Shown: positions 1-11,999 of the stretch, piece by piece
Numbering within the stretch: the stretch's first letter is position 1
How the letters are laid out: each line of letters begins with the position of its first letter
From: Clavulina sp. PMI_390
Lineage: Eukaryota > Basidiomycota > Agaricomycetes > Cantharellales > Hydnaceae
Direction of reading: 5' to 3'
NCBI GenBank assembly: GCA_015039315.1
Contig: WIDE01000119.1
Coordinates: 21,774 to 85,773 of the forward strand
Length of the DNA stretch: 64,000 nucleotides
Translations under genes and position numbers: made by a program
The notes under the pieces: model-generated
What the model was told of the DNA's origin: nothing
The model's input: only the letters and a program-made list of their open reading frames with translations
Databases searched by the model: none

Positions 1-1072
1 CATAAATCGTCTTGAGGGGGACTGCTCCTTTCTGGGGGGGAGAAGAGGGGTAAGAACGAGTTCGAATGATGTGATATGGAGTATATGTTGACTGAGGAGC
101 AACGTACTCGGTCATCCCAGAGTTGGACGTGACCCTTGTGAGCGGAAGCAAGGATGTGAGGGTGTTTATAGTTCCATTTCACTTGTGTTCCTGCGTCTAA
201 ACAAGGGGGCCGGTAAGAGAAGAGTGGTCTCTCTTCAGACCCATATTCACTCACCTTCCCATGTAGTCATTCGCATAACATCTTTCTTCATCCTATCTCG
301 CACGTCCCATATCATGGTCCATCCATCGATAGAAATGCTTGCTACAGCACAGTTTAGAAATCTAAGGCATCTTTGAGGAAAGAACACATCACGTACCGAC
401 GATATTCTCTCTCAGAGGATGCCAATTGATATCAGTGATAGCTCTGAAGTGCCCGTGAAGAATGTGTTGGATGGAAGTCATGCCCGTGAGCCGAAGGTTC
501 CATATCACAAGCTTCTGATTGGAAGTAGAGACTATCAGTTCACTGTTAGAGTGATGGGGGCTATGAGAGGATGTTGTTCATTGGTTAGAGCGGGCCAACA
601 AAGTATCTTTAGGCTAGACTACTCACTTCCATTGAACATCGGCCACTTCCCAGGTTGCACCCTGCGGCAGGAATCGAGGAGTATCGCGGGTATTCTCGAG
701 GTCAACGATGTACATTCCGGCTCGTCTGGAAATAGCATAACTTAGAGGCTATGGGTGGTTCAAGCATTATAGCGGACTCACGCAGCGAGTACAAGGTCGC
801 GTCCTGAAGGGGAGATACTCATCTGCTCATCAAATCGGATAGTCAATATTTTGATCATAAAGAATCAGAGTCGAACGTGGAATTCATACGTTGGCTACCG
901 CGTCATTGAGTGCAATGCTCTTCTGTTCGCGAAACGCATCTTCGGGCACGTCAGAATGTCCAGCGAGGAGTCCCTCAGAGTCTCCGGCTGAATCAGTGCC
1001 AGCGTGCGCATCATCGTCTACAAGTCTACCACCGCTGTTCACTGCACCTCCAAACGGAGCCTCCGACGCCAT
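1..1072 (-). CDS. WDR59/Mtc5-like WD40 protein (5' part; SEA/GATOR2 complex)
   Basis: Partial: the gene starts at 1072 and runs off the left edge. Exons on the minus strand are 890-1072, 782-822, 627-725, 397-560, 255-341, about 104-194 and 1-43; all join in phase through GT-AG introns. The N-terminus (about 60 aa) is acidic and low-complexity. A WD40 propeller follows, with MSISPSGRDLVLAA, DTPRFLPQGATWEVADVQWN, HGHFRAITDINWH, DGWTMIWDVRD and HPHILASAHKGHVQLWDDR. This series matches my knowledge of WDR59 in animals and Mtc5 in yeast. Those proteins belong to the vacuole/lysosome-associated SEA/GATOR2 complex that controls TORC1 in response to amino acids. The RING-like C-terminus expected for the family lies outside the window. 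An upstream in-frame ATG at 1111 would add 14 residues. The gene is divergent from YIF1, sharing about 250-330 bp of upstream DNA. Confidence 0.8.
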
Positions 1073-1316
1073 GTTGACACCGAGAGGTGTGAGTTGACTA
1101 TCACACAACAAGTGTCAACAAACGGTGCTTCCGACGTGTCTGCGAAACGTTGAACTCATTCTTTGGAAAACTAGGCGTTGTTGAGCGGGACTCATGAACC
1201 AACGATATGTCTGTGGCCCTGGAAACTTCATCATTACTTCCTCTGGCTGCTTGCTGAGATTTCTCTCTCTCTCTCGTTTCTTATAACAGCGCGGCGCACC
1301 TTCTCGTTCGCCAGAA
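1073..1316. promoter_or_regulatory. Shared upstream region of WDR59-like gene and YIF1
   Basis: This is the short divergent intergenic stretch between a minus-strand and a plus-strand gene. A CT repeat (about 1258-1278) lies just before the YIF1 coding sequence, as expected for a pyrimidine-rich fungal core promoter. I see no clear TATA box. Confidence 0.4.
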
Positions 1317-2703
1317 TTGCACCACCCCGTCCCGACCCATCCACCTTATGAAATCCCAGAGCCTCCAGGAACGCCCGTTATAGGCTCTTCTTCAGGCATG
1401 AACGAACACGTGGGGATGCAGCAGCAACAGCAGCCTGGCGGATACATGCGTTACACCAGCCCTCCTCCTCCCCACCAGCAGCTTCCTCCTCACCTCCAAC
1501 AACAGCAAAACTCGTCACCCTACGCACCAGGGAGAGGCCAGCCTGCCTACAGTGTCCCTCCTCCTCAAGCTTACCAGTCGTTCAGTGGTGGTGGTGTTCC
1601 TTTACAAGGCTCGATGGCGGTTCCTGGTGCAGCTGGGCTGGCGGGACAGGGCCACGTGCCACCGCCCCCGCCTATGATGGTACCGAATCTAAGCGCATGG
1701 GGCGTGAATGATGCGACGGCACAGATGGGGATGCAGCTTGGGCAGAGTGCGCTCGCTGCGGGCCAAAACTACATGGAGAAGAATGTGAGTTTGTGATTGA
1801 TGAAATGTCTCGCGTGCATGGTTTTCGAGTACTAAGGAAACGTCCTGCAGGTGGCGGCCTTCGTCCCTGTCTCTAGCCTCAAGCACCAGTTCAACGTGTC
1901 AAATGCCTACGTGCTCCAAAAACTGCGGCTTCTACTATTCCCTTGGAGGCACAAGCCTTGGTCAAGGCAAGTGCGGAGGTCAGATACCACTGGTCAGAAC
2001 GAGGGCTTCAAGCCTCCTCGGGAAGATATCAACAGCCCTGATCTCTACATTCCTTGTGAGTATGCACGGACTATTGATGGAGAAATCTGATACTAACTAT
2101 GCACGCACAGCAATGGCAATTGTCACGTATATTTTACTCTGTGCGCTCTACGCTGGCCTCCAGAAACGGTTCAACCCGGAGATGCTAGGAATAATGTCTT
2201 CCAAGGCGTTTGGAGTGATCCTGTTCGATTTCTTGGTCGTTTGGATTGGCTGCTATTTGCTGGCAATTCAGGGCCAAGGGCAAATTGTTGACCTGTTTGC
2301 CTATTCCGGGTATAAGTTTGAAGGGTGAGCAGTACCTGACAGCGTTCATGAAAGTGGCACCGCTCATGTTGTCATCTCCAGGGTCGTCGTGCTTCTGCTC
2401 GGACGCCTAATTGGTCTGCAGGGAATACTGTATGGCGTGTTGTTTGCGTACGTGTGGTTCGCAAATGGTTTCTTCATGGTATGTGGCATTTTCCGGATAA
2501 TCTCCCAGTTGGCAGTTCCTCATTATCGCGTTCATTGTCCCCAGATACGCTCCCTTCGATATGTTGTCCTTCCAGATCTAACACAATCGCCGAGTAACGT
2601 GTCAGTGGCGAACTCACAGCCATCACAGCGAAGCGCGAGGCGGAATTTCCTGTTCATTATCGCCTTTACCCAGGGCCTGTACATTTGGATACTTTCAGTA
2701 TAA
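1317..2703 (+). CDS. YIF1: Yif1 / Hrf1 family ER-Golgi membrane protein
   Basis: Exons 1317-1784, 1851-2055, 2111-2324, 2382-2478 and 2545-2703 join in phase to about 380 aa. The N-terminal 155 residues are Pro/Gln-rich and cytosolic. The conserved Yif1 core follows: FVPVSSLKHQFNVSNAYVLQ, PPREDINSPDLYIP, then four to five hydrophobic helices (MAIVTYILLCALYAG, VILFDFLVVWIGCYLL, VVLLLGRLIGLQGILYG, FLFIIAFTQGLYIW), with RSLRYVVLPD before the last helix. Yif1 binds Yip1 and Ypt/Rab GTPases and acts in COPII vesicle traffic between ER and Golgi. The open frame before HHPVPTHPPYEIP begins with TTG, not ATG, and is preceded by an AG at 1313-1314. A short upstream coding exon that I could not place is therefore likely; otherwise translation starts at ATG 1398. 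Confidence 0.88.
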
Positions 2704-3328
2704 TGCTTTATGATAGCTACCGTAGAGTCCCAGCGTTAGGCTGAATTTATCTCGATTTCTCTCCCTTTTTGGGTGGAGGGATGGGCGCCAAAGCACGTAA
2801 AAAATGAATTGACCCTACCTCAAAAGCAATTCAAAGTTATTTGTCATTGTTTGCTCTCCTCTTCTCCTCATCTCCCACCTCATTTCTCCCCCCCTCCTCC
2901 TCCTCTGCCTCCCCCCGCCTTTAGGATCTTCTTCCCCCGTCGTCGTCGTTTTTCGCCGCCGTCGCCACCGCTGATCTCGTCGTCGTCGACGCTGCCTTGC
3001 TTCTTGGCCGCCGCCGTCGCCTGACCAGTGTTTCTTCCTCGTTCGTTTTCGCTGTTGGGAGTGCCTTGCTCCTTTCTCCTCTTTCTTCGAACGTTTTAGT
3101 GTGCGTGGCCCCTTCCGCTCGTTCCTGTCGTCGCCGGCGCTTGTGCACGTGGTGCTTTGCCGGTGTTCTCGACGTTGCACTCGTTTCTCATAGTCTCTCC
3201 TTTATAATCGCCCTCCTTTGACCTTGGTTTGCTTTTCGTCCTTTGCCCGCCCGCACCTTTCGTTCCTTTCCCAAATCCCCTCTTTCTCTATCCCCTCCCT
3301 ATCCCTCCCTCTCTCTCCCCTTCACACA
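2704..3328. promoter_or_regulatory. Pyrimidine-rich leader/promoter of the RRM gene
   Basis: No gene is visible. From about 2850 to 3328 the plus strand is strongly C+T rich, with long CT and CCTC tracts ending just before ATG 3329. Such tracts are typical of promoters and 5' leaders of well-expressed filamentous fungal genes. The Arg-rich open frames on the opposite strand are a by-product of this composition. Confidence 0.5.
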
Positions 3329-6095
3329 ATGCTGGACGAAATGGACCAATACTCGACCTTTTCAAACCCATACGGCCTCTACAGTAGCCACTTGGACCCG
3401 TTTGATATGAAGGTGTGTCCAAATACCCATCGTTAACTCATTGATATCTGACCTCCTATCTCCAGCGTACCCAAGACTCTATTGGAGGACCTGAAACCGT
3501 CAAGAAAGCTCGTAAGTATTCTTCCCACTGTGCCGCGCCACGTCCACCACTGACTCGCTCACCTCTTGCTTATTCCAAATCCTCCCTCCGCATTCGAACC
3601 GGACTCCTCAACGCACTCCTGGCAGGCTACGATCTTCAACCCCAGTCACAGAACGCCCAAGCATTCTACCAGGCCGGACCCCAGCTTAACTCCGCTGCCT
3701 CCGCCGTCCCCTCTTCTCCTGCTAACATCTACGCCTCCTCCCTCAACGGCAGCATCGCAGCCCCACCCGTCCTCAATACCATGGCCATGAATATGAACGG
3801 CATCCCCATGAACGGCCTTAACATGAGTGGCCTCAACGGCATGAACATGAACTCTCCACTCCAGCAGCAGCCGTCCCCGCTCGTCAGCTCGTTCAGCGCG
3901 GCTCAGATGAACGGAAGCATGGGCCAAAACAACATGGCTGGCATGATGCCTCCTCCCAGCCCTAATCCCGCTGGACTCTCGAGCCAGCAGCAGCAACAGC
4001 TTTTTGCCGCGGCCCAGCAGCTCCAGCAAGGCAGCCAAACAACCCCTAGCCCGAACAGCCAGCAGCAATTCCTCCAGCAGCAGCAACAGCAAATGCTCGC
4101 CGGTGGTATGGGCTTGGCTGGCGCCAACGGTATGGGTATGGTGCCTGGCATGTTTGGCGCCATGCCCATGGGTCTGGGCTTCCCCTTCGGGCAGATGGGC
4201 TTTGGTCAGGTTAGCCGCCCAATAGTTTACCGCTTCACGATAGAGCATGTGCTAACATTGCGCCTTGTCCCACCTCTAGACCTCTGGAATGACCTCCATG
4301 ATGAACCCCATCCAAGCCGCTGCTGCCGCTGCCGCCGGTACTAGTTTACCGCTTCATGATAGAGCATGTGCTGACATTGCGCCTTGTCCCACCTCTAGAC
4401 CTCTGGAATGACCTCCATGATGAACCCCATCCAAGCCGCTGCTGCCGCTGCCGCCGGTAACCAGACTGGACGCACGGTCTACATTGGCAACCTCCCTGCT
4501 GACGCCTCGGTCGATGAACTCCTCAACCTCGTTCACTATGGACCTATCGAGTCTGTTCGTGTGCTCCCCGAGCGATCATGTGTTTTCATTTCGTTCCTTG
4601 ATGGATCGACCGCCGCGTCCTTCCATACCGAAGCCACCATCAAGAAACTCGCGCTTCACGGCCAGGAGCTCAAAATCGGTTGGGGCAAGCCGAGCCCCGT
4701 ACCGAGCCAAGTGCTTCTCTCAATCAGCCAGAGCAATGCCTCCAGGAACGTGTACCTTGGTGGCTTGGACGAGAACATGACCGAGGAGATGCTGAGGGAC
4801 GACCTCAGCCGATTCGGTTTAATCGACCAAGTCAAGATTGTCCGCGACAAAAACATCGGCTTTGTGCATTTCTTGAGCATCTCTACTGCTACCAAGGTAA
4901 ATTATCATTTTTCAGCGGGTCACGCGATTTTTTTTTTGGTTTGACAGCCTCGCTCATTTTTTTTCCCTTTTAGGTTGTCGCGACCCTTCCTACCGAGCCC
5001 CAATGGGCTGGCAAGCGTGTCAACTACGGCAAGGACCGTTGCGCGTACGTTCCCAAGTCGCAGCAGTCTCAGCCACAGACCCCTGCCGCGATGGCTGCCC
5101 AGGGCGTTCTCCAGCAACAGGCCGCTATGACCCCTCTTGGCATGAACTTCAACCCCTTTACTCCACTCACGTCGACCTTCAGCCCTATTCCCAACATCTA
5201 CGCATCTCCAGACCCCAGCTCGATCCTCCCTAACCCTGCTGCAGGCATGACGTTCGGTCCCACGGCGAACAGGACTGTGTACCTGGGGAACATCCACCCA
5301 GATACCAATATCGAGGAGCTTTGCAATACGATCCGCGGAGGCGCTATCCAGAGCATCCGGTACATGGCTGACAAGCATATTGCTGTAAGTGGTCATTTGA
5401 GATTTCTCTGATACTTGGGATATTGAGGATTTTTTTTTCCGTTTAGTTCGTGACCTTCATCGACCCTGCTTCCGCCTATGGCTTCCACCATCTGGCGTCG
5501 ACTACAGGTCTCACGCTCAACAACCGCCGTCTCAAGGTTGGCTGGGGCAAGCCCTCTGGCCCTCTTCCCTCGAACCTTGCGTTGTCTATCCAGGCGGGCG
5601 CGACGCGTAATGTCTATGTGGGCAACATCGAGGACTTTGAGAAGTTCAGCGTTGAGAAGCTCAAGAGGGACTTTGGAGAGTATGGCGAGATCGAGCTTGT
5701 CAACTACCTGAAGGAGAAGTACGTTGCAGCTCAACCCTATATACACTACGACAGGAACTGACCTTTTTCCTCTCACTTGCAGGAACTGCGCGTTCGTCAA
5801 CTTTACCAACATCTCGAACGCTATCAAGGCCATCGACGGCATCAAGAGCAAGCCCGAGTATGCTAACCTCCGTGTCGCCCATGGTAAGGATCGCTGCGCC
5901 AACGCGCCTCGCCAGGGTAGCGGCTCTGGTATGCGCCGCACGAGCGGGAACAACAACGGCCAGGCCTCACCTCAGCCTCCTCTCACTCCCAACGATATCT
6001 CCGCGATCGTTGAGGCTGATGAGGGTGCAGACGGCGAAGGTGCTCAGTATGAGGATGACGCGGGCGTGCCAGAGGACGAAGGCAACACTGCGTAA
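3329..6095 (+). CDS. nrd1: Four-RRM RNA-binding protein, Nrd1/Mrn1 type
   Basis: Exons 3329-3412, 3466-3511, 3626-4209, 4399-4896, 4974-5384, 5447-5718 and 5783-6095 join in phase to 735 aa. The N-terminal 240 residues are Asn/Met/Gln-rich and prion-like. Four RRMs follow at about 262-335, 353-428, 504-575 and 594-690. Each opens with an RNP2 motif (RTVYIGNLP, RNVYLGGLD, RTVYLGNIH, RNVYVGNIE), with matching RNP1 strands such as NIGFVHFL and NCAFVNFT, and the repeated KxGWGKP after RRM1 and RRM3. The acidic C-terminus has PxxPLTP. This matches S. pombe Nrd1 (negative regulator of differentiation) and S. cerevisiae Mrn1, cytoplasmic mRNA-binding proteins. The intron before exon 4 carries a 119-bp tandem duplication that includes a spare copy of the exon start. 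Only the downstream acceptor keeps the frame, so I used 4399. Confidence 0.88.
4223..4460. repeat. 119-bp tandem duplication across an intron-exon boundary
   Basis: Copy 1 is 4223-4341 and copy 2 is 4342-4460. They are identical except for two transitions (C/T in gcttcAcgat/gcttcAtgat and A/G in gctAac/gctGac). Each copy holds the branch/acceptor part of an nrd1 intron plus the first 58-60 nt of exon 4, which includes an alanine run. Confidence 0.9.
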
Positions 6096-7300
6096 AAGTG
6101 TGTGGAGGGAGGGACTGTCCACGAACCCCTTCAGATAACCCCACCGGGCGTTATCTGTTTATACCAACTTTTTGGTCTCCTCCCCCTACTACCTAAATCC
6201 CCCCGAATATTTTGATTTCCAACCTTTTGAATAATCTCCATAGCATTCATCTTTAGTTGTTGTTCTCCGTCTATTCGTCCTTTCCTTTCCAAGTTCTTAC
6301 TATGGCGTTTCTTCTTGTTCTCCGGAGATATTGCATGGACTCAAAACTCGTGGGGCTCTCTCTATCAATCTTTCAGCTTCGTTCTCGTTTTCTTTTCCTT
6401 TCTTCTACTCGGTCTGCGTGCCATTTTTTATTGCTCATCCTCATCCTGAAAACACACCCCAAACCCTTTTCTTTCTTTTGAACTTTTTCTCGCTCGATCC
6501 CCCTCCTCTACTGCACTACTTTCTTTGTTTTCTGCCAGTAACCTCCTGCAGTCATATATTTATTCCATCTACTCGCCCTCACTTGCTCGATGGCTCATCC
6601 TTATTCAGTCCTTCTAGCACACGTTTGTATCGGTGTCAGACTTGATTATTGAAGCTTGGACAGGATTTGGGCTGCCATTGCCGCCCACAATCTTTCGCTG
6701 TGTATCTACTGCGACATACATTTTACCGATACTCTCTCACTGACTGGCTACTTCATTGAATGTTCATCAGCTCCACCAATTGCTATCGGTATCATATGTC
6801 CTTTGGATTGTCTCAGCGGGTGATGTATCCTATAAGAGTACCGTCAACGTGCCGTTTGTTACCACTTTTTGTGTATGTGAACTCGCGGGGTCCGTTGCGA
6901 CCCATAGCAATTTATCGTGCAGAGCGGATCCAGTGTTCGGCTTTCGCTCGATGCTCGTACAAGTTACGACATTATTGGAAGACTAGGCGGAATGCAAAAT
7001 AACATAAGCTAACCAACGCGCTCGGCGCGAGTAACTATGTGCCAGCCACCCCAGGGTTCTAAACCAAGCTATTCTACACAGTACAATAGTAGGAATGAAC
7101 GAAGGAGAACAGAAAAATATGAAAGTCCAAACTAGCACGGCTAGATACTATGCTGCACAGCAGTAACATCGGACAAGCGAAAGCGAGGATGAATCGTAAC
7201 AGAGGAAAGAAAGCGAAACAAGTGAGAGGAGCAAAGTAAAAAGCGAGATTGCAGAAACAATGCCTGCCCGACCCCGAGAGCTGAATCAACGTTCCTGCCC
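6096..7300. other. Intergenic: 3' end of nrd1 and repeat copy
   Basis: No gene can be supported here. About 6160-6540 is T/C-rich, as in a 3' UTR. Positions 6573-6658 are one copy of a diverged repeat shared with 9668-9754. The rest shows only short chance frames. Confidence 0.4.
6573..6658 (+). repeat. Diverged direct repeat, copy 1
   Basis: This segment (ctcgatggctcatccttat onward, through tttgtat and gattattg) aligns at roughly 70% with 9668-9754 in the same orientation. Its origin is unknown; it may be a duplicated 3' region or a relic of a mobile element. Confidence 0.5.
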
Positions 7301-8605
7301 TTACAACCGGGCGAGGGCTACCACGGCGCTGATGATCGCAGCGATCGAGCCAGCCGCCGACACGGTTTTGAACCACTCAATATTACGAAGACGGGTTCGC
7401 ATTCGCTGTCGGAATGAAGGACGATGGATTTCCGGGGCGTGTGGCTCAACTGTATTGGTGAAGGTAAAATCAATTCAATATTGTGTGAGCGCTATGACTC
7501 ATTATGCACCACATAACGTACCATGAGGCGCGACGTCTACGTTGGGCGATGGTGGAGCCAGTGGGTTGCTCGAGGCCGGAGATGCAGGTGGAAACCTATT
7601 TCGGAGGGGCTGAAGATGCGCGGTGAGCCTTTGAGCCTCAGGATCGATGGGATCTGCAGCATAAACAAGGCGCCGAGTGGCGCGGCCGTGACCCGTGAAA
7701 ACAGATCCTGACGGGTGGCCGTCTTCGGGGTCGGTGTGTGGTGAGGGTAAAACGTAGTGGTCATGCTCTGGTACGCGATAAGAATCGACGGCCTCTTGCG
7801 CACTGTGGGCCTCGTTTGTGAGAGCGGTTACAAAAGATTGTGCGTCTACGACGCAGTTGCATTCAGGGATTTTGTGAAAGCAGCAAGATGAAGCACCTAC
7901 CAGACTGGCTGTCGTGTTCATTATGAAGGGGCAGAGGGAGCTCGGATGGGAAATTATTTAGGGTATCAAATGTCGTATGTGTTCGATGTGGAACGCGTGT
8001 CGTGCCCTACGGCAACGGACTTGTGTTAGTACATCGACGAGACTGACCAAGGGGCCACAGGGCTATTCGAGACTACCCAAGCCATCGCTTCATTGAAGTG
8101 AGAAACGGGAAAACGCACAGTCATGGCATAGGAATCGTCACTCATGGCAACTATGCTCTGAGTGTCTCGATGGAAAACGACGAGGCGGTATGTAAGGATT
8201 GGAATGTGCAAGGCGTGCTAGTGGTGGTAGGGATCGTGAAGGGAGGGAGGGGGGGGAAGGGTGCTCCTTGACGGAGGACTGAGGAGCTCGAAACAGCCTG
8301 CTTACTCTTTTATAGGACGGCGGTTCAACCCATCCTTTTTCTAACGTACAACGCCAAACATCGAACTCACTTAATAAGGCAGGAAATGCACTGAGGTCAG
8401 TGGTCCCCACGGTGATGATTTGCAAAGCCGCGAACTCGTCCTCGAGCTCATCGCCAAGGGCAATACCAGAACAGAGAATGGCCAACAGAGTGTAAAGAAA
8501 AAGTAACTGCTCACTTTTTTCTTCCAATTTTGCGATCATATTGTGCAGTGCGTCCAGCCTCTGGTTCAATCCAAACCTTGCTCTGGCCGCAATGGGCACG
8601 CCCAA
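7301..8605 (-). CDS. Putative tail-anchored protein, diverged family member (TA-1)
   Basis: Minus-strand exons 8306-8605 (5' limit uncertain), 8119-8217, 7901-8006, 7522-7845 and 7301-7449 join in phase to about 325 aa. The intron after 8119 has a perfect tactaac branch site. The open frame at 8605 begins with TTG and follows an AG, so a first exon is probably missing. The N-terminus has a short coiled-coil-like stretch (RLDALHNMIAKLEEKSEQ). The middle is Pro/Ser-rich. The C-terminus has basic RQRMRTRLRNIEWFK and then a single helix of about 17 aa (AGSIAAIISAVVALARL) ending at the stop. That layout suggests a tail anchor with a cytosolic body. The terminal block resembles those of the genes at 13.4, 15.3 and 58.8 kb. 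No enzyme motif is visible; function unknown. Confidence 0.55.
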
Positions 8606-9667
8606 CCTGTTGCCAGCTTCTCGTAGCTGTCACAACCAGCAGACCCTGACTTTTCGTAACCAGTTGTCACAGGAACAAACTAATTTCAGCCAATCACAAT
8701 GCATCCTCAACTTGTACCTATTCGTCTCTGCTCCCAGTAATTTGGGTTGCGATGCAACTCCAACATTTGTCTTTCAAAAGTCTATATAACGTAAATATAT
8801 GGCGCCTCTGCGCAGGCCAACTATTTGCTCACCTGCACGTTGATGAGTTGTCCGCCTCATACAAACACGAGTAGAGTTACCCCCAGGCCGATCGCCGATC
8901 GACGAATGTAAGCAGAAGTCGAAAACATGGGTCGTCCAGTTATCACTATCGCCTATCTTAACGTATGTCTTCGTAATCAAGGTAAATGACTCCCTGTGAT
9001 AATAATAATAAAATCCGCCCTAGAAGCTCTGTCCCGCGTATAATGAGGGGTTTTTTTGTGATCTCGTCCCGGCCTAAACACGCATGTCACGGCGAGCATA
9101 TTGTTTCGACTTGTGGTCATCGTGGATAGTCGAACTTCGTTTTCATCAGCTACCTCACGGATACATGGCTGCTAATACTTGGTCGCACATCATTCGAAGC
9201 GCGTCACACTGTGTCCGAGCGCGATATCTAGATCGCCCACGTGGGCTACTTGGCGCTATGCTGACAAGCCAGGTGGACATTCTCGATGAGTGGTCTTCAG
9301 ACAAAGAGACCGAAGTGGAGTCAACCCCAACTCTATAGCTCTGGGCCAAATCAAGGACCGTATCGGTCCACTGGACAACTAACGGACATTCAGGCGAGGG
9401 GGATTGCTGATGTCTTTAGTGAACTGTGATATCTACCCCTTGGTCGGAAGCAAGATAATTCACCGAAGGCATTTGGAACCTGGAGCACCAATACTCTTTG
9501 GTTGACATGACACAACTCTCTATTCAAGATTGCGATGCTCAGTGTTCTGCGACCTCTTGGCGAATTTTTGCGGTTGGGCGCCTTTGGACGAAGATATCAG
9601 CAACAACAGTGATAGTCTGTGCAATAGAACATCATTACAGTCACGTATATATTGCATGTGCTTGCCC

Positions 9668-9754
9668 TTCTCTCGCTCAATGACTCGTCCTTATCCAAAC
9701 CTTCCAGCCCGCTTTTGTATTGACATTGATTATTGGAACCACACTTGAAACCAG
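9668..9754 (+). repeat. Diverged direct repeat, copy 2
   Basis: Second copy of the segment at 6573-6658, same orientation, with many substitutions and small indels. Confidence 0.5.
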
Positions 9755-9984
9755 ATTATCAGCATGGCCCACCGAGCTTCATCAGGTGTTACTAGATTTC
9801 CCTACCTTTCTGCGTCGTACCGCAATATTCTACCATTCCCAGCCATTCCGCAGATACTCTGCTTGAATGCATGCGTATACCATAACTGACATGGAATATT
9901 TGAACGAGCTTAACTACCTCATCTTTTGCCGCCATTGCATCTACCACTGTGGTCACAAGAATGTGAGATGAATGCACTGTATAA

Positions 9985-10155
9985 TATGTGGACTAATGTC
10001 ACAGATTATGTGTACCCGAAATAGTCAGAAATGTGTATTCAGTCCACGCTATTGGGAAGGAGTCCACATCTCTCCCAATAGTAAATAATGTGTATACGGT
10101 CCACAGATTATAAGCCGAATCCGCACATACGGTTTTTCACCCCTCCTCGGCATCA
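9985..10155 (+). repeat. Left arm of an imperfect inverted repeat
   Basis: Contains tttttcacccctcctcgg (to 10150) and cacgctattggg (10045-10056). Both recur in reverse complement, in matching order, at 12745-12860. Inside this arm ctattggga and tcccaatag (10049-10081) can form a hairpin. It is possibly the end of a decayed element. Confidence 0.4.
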
Positions 10156-11999
10156 GGAAACCACATTATGCTCGATGTCGCTCGATCGGGTCGGCAACCA
10201 AGATCGACGGTGCCGAAGGGATCGACCAATCGAGCACAACGGAGTTTAGCTATACACTGTATTTAAAAGTAGCGCATTCCGCATAATCCACCTGTGGTAG
10301 TCTTAGCAGTGGATACTGGCAGTAGTTTTGACGTGTATATACGAACCCAAGCGGTTAATTTGACGTTGCACGGATCCTACTGCCCAACCTGACGCCAGGA
10401 GTTATTAGCTTTGAGCACTCCAATCTGGCGGAGCTCATATGGAATCACTTAAAAGATTTCTGTGGCATTGTATCGGACTGATCTCCGAGTCCTTATTTGG
10501 TTTCTTAGTGAAAGTGATACAGCGCAATTGCGGAACTAGAAGTCCCGATCGATGGCACACGGAAAATAAGTGTCACCATGCTGTTCTAACCTTTCTTCTT
10601 TATTTTGGGATACAGGATAGGCATAGCGAGAGCCGTGGAGCTGCTTATGGGTAGGGGAGTCAACAATACAATAATTATTCAAATGGACCTCAGAATGATA
10701 TCCCTTTTGATGTAATTTAAATCTAAGAAATTGCGATAGAGAGAGGAACAGGAATTGTGACTGTGGACTGTATGATTTCAGGGATACTGGATGCAGAAAA
10801 CAACGGAAAACATTCGTACTGTGCCAGTATATGAACAGCTCAAACTCACGGGAGCGATGGGTTTGGAAGCCATTATTCTCTCCGGGTGGTCGGGGAAAAT
10901 TATCTCGGACAGTCAGGAAAGATCCTTGAGCAAATAATACACCCGCATACACGATATCGGCGATGGCGATGTTACTCTTGTTTGGTCTTGCTTTGAAGCC
11001 AGACAAGACAAGTTGTTGGTTGCCAACATTTCGACAAGTCTACCACCACCATGCAGGACGGGCACAGCGAGACACAGTGAGTTGTCTATCCTTACGTTTG
11101 CGGACTCTGCGCCTATTCTCCCGCTGGATGCGTAGTTGTACAACCTTCCAGCTGCGTCGCTCCTCTGTCGCCACCACAACGCGCCAGCTTTGGCTGAGCT
11201 TCAACCTTCACTGATGCTCATACGCTTCAAAGTCTGGTCATGCACCATCCTTCACTCCATCCACTTCATTCTCTTATCATGTGGTTTAATTTCACGCCTC
11301 GCTTGCCCGCCGTGTTGGAGTACTCCAGCTGAGGTCGCACTAACACAGTCTTTGGAATTTAGAGTCCCCAAATACCCAAGAGACGTTACGATAAGGATAC
11401 CCCATTGTGAGCACCAATATGACTTATCTACGTCTTCCACCGTTTATCTAGCGCAACGGTTGTTGGGGACCCTGCAGTTGCCGCGGCACTAAAGTGAGTA
11501 ACTTGAATTTTTTCCGTGTTGCCCCGAAGCTACTCTGACGCGCCTCCCTGTCACTTCATCATCCCCCTTGCCTAGTTTTCCCTATCGCGACAATACGCTC
11601 CACCCCCGCCATAGCTTGTCCTTGACCACCTCTAGATTGCCACTACACGGCTTCATGAACATCCATCAAGGTTTTCCTCGACAAAGTAGCAGGATGGCAC
11701 CAAGGTCTAGAAAGGTAAGTCCCTGCTTCAGTTTACTTTGCTCTGTATCACCCCACTCCTTCGTTGTTCCTCTTATGCTAATGTTTGGTTTCAAGATGTA
11801 GACCTCACTTCTCGTGCTATAACATATTCCATACTAAGGGTATGTGCCGTGCCATCTAACTCGTTGAGAAGACCTTGTTCGCATTATGCTATCGATTGTA
11901 CGGTGTTACTGGCTGTCATCTGTACATACACGAAACGAACATGAAATATATTTGCATTTTGGCTTGCGTAATAATCTATCAACGAGCCCACCAAAGTGA

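Noticed and set aside
2815..3180. Arg/Lys-rich minus-strand frame
   Set aside because: A product of the C+T-rich leader on the plus strand; purine-rich complements always read as Arg/Glu/Lys.
3646..4248. 200-codon frame on the minus strand opposite nrd1
   Set aside because: It is the antisense shadow of the Gln/Met/Asn-rich nrd1 exon 3, with no splice or domain support.
8885..8985. Minus-strand fragment with KIGDSDNWTTHVFDFCLHSSI
   Set aside because: Looks protein-like but I found no consistent exon partners, so it is only mentioned within the gene-poor stretch.
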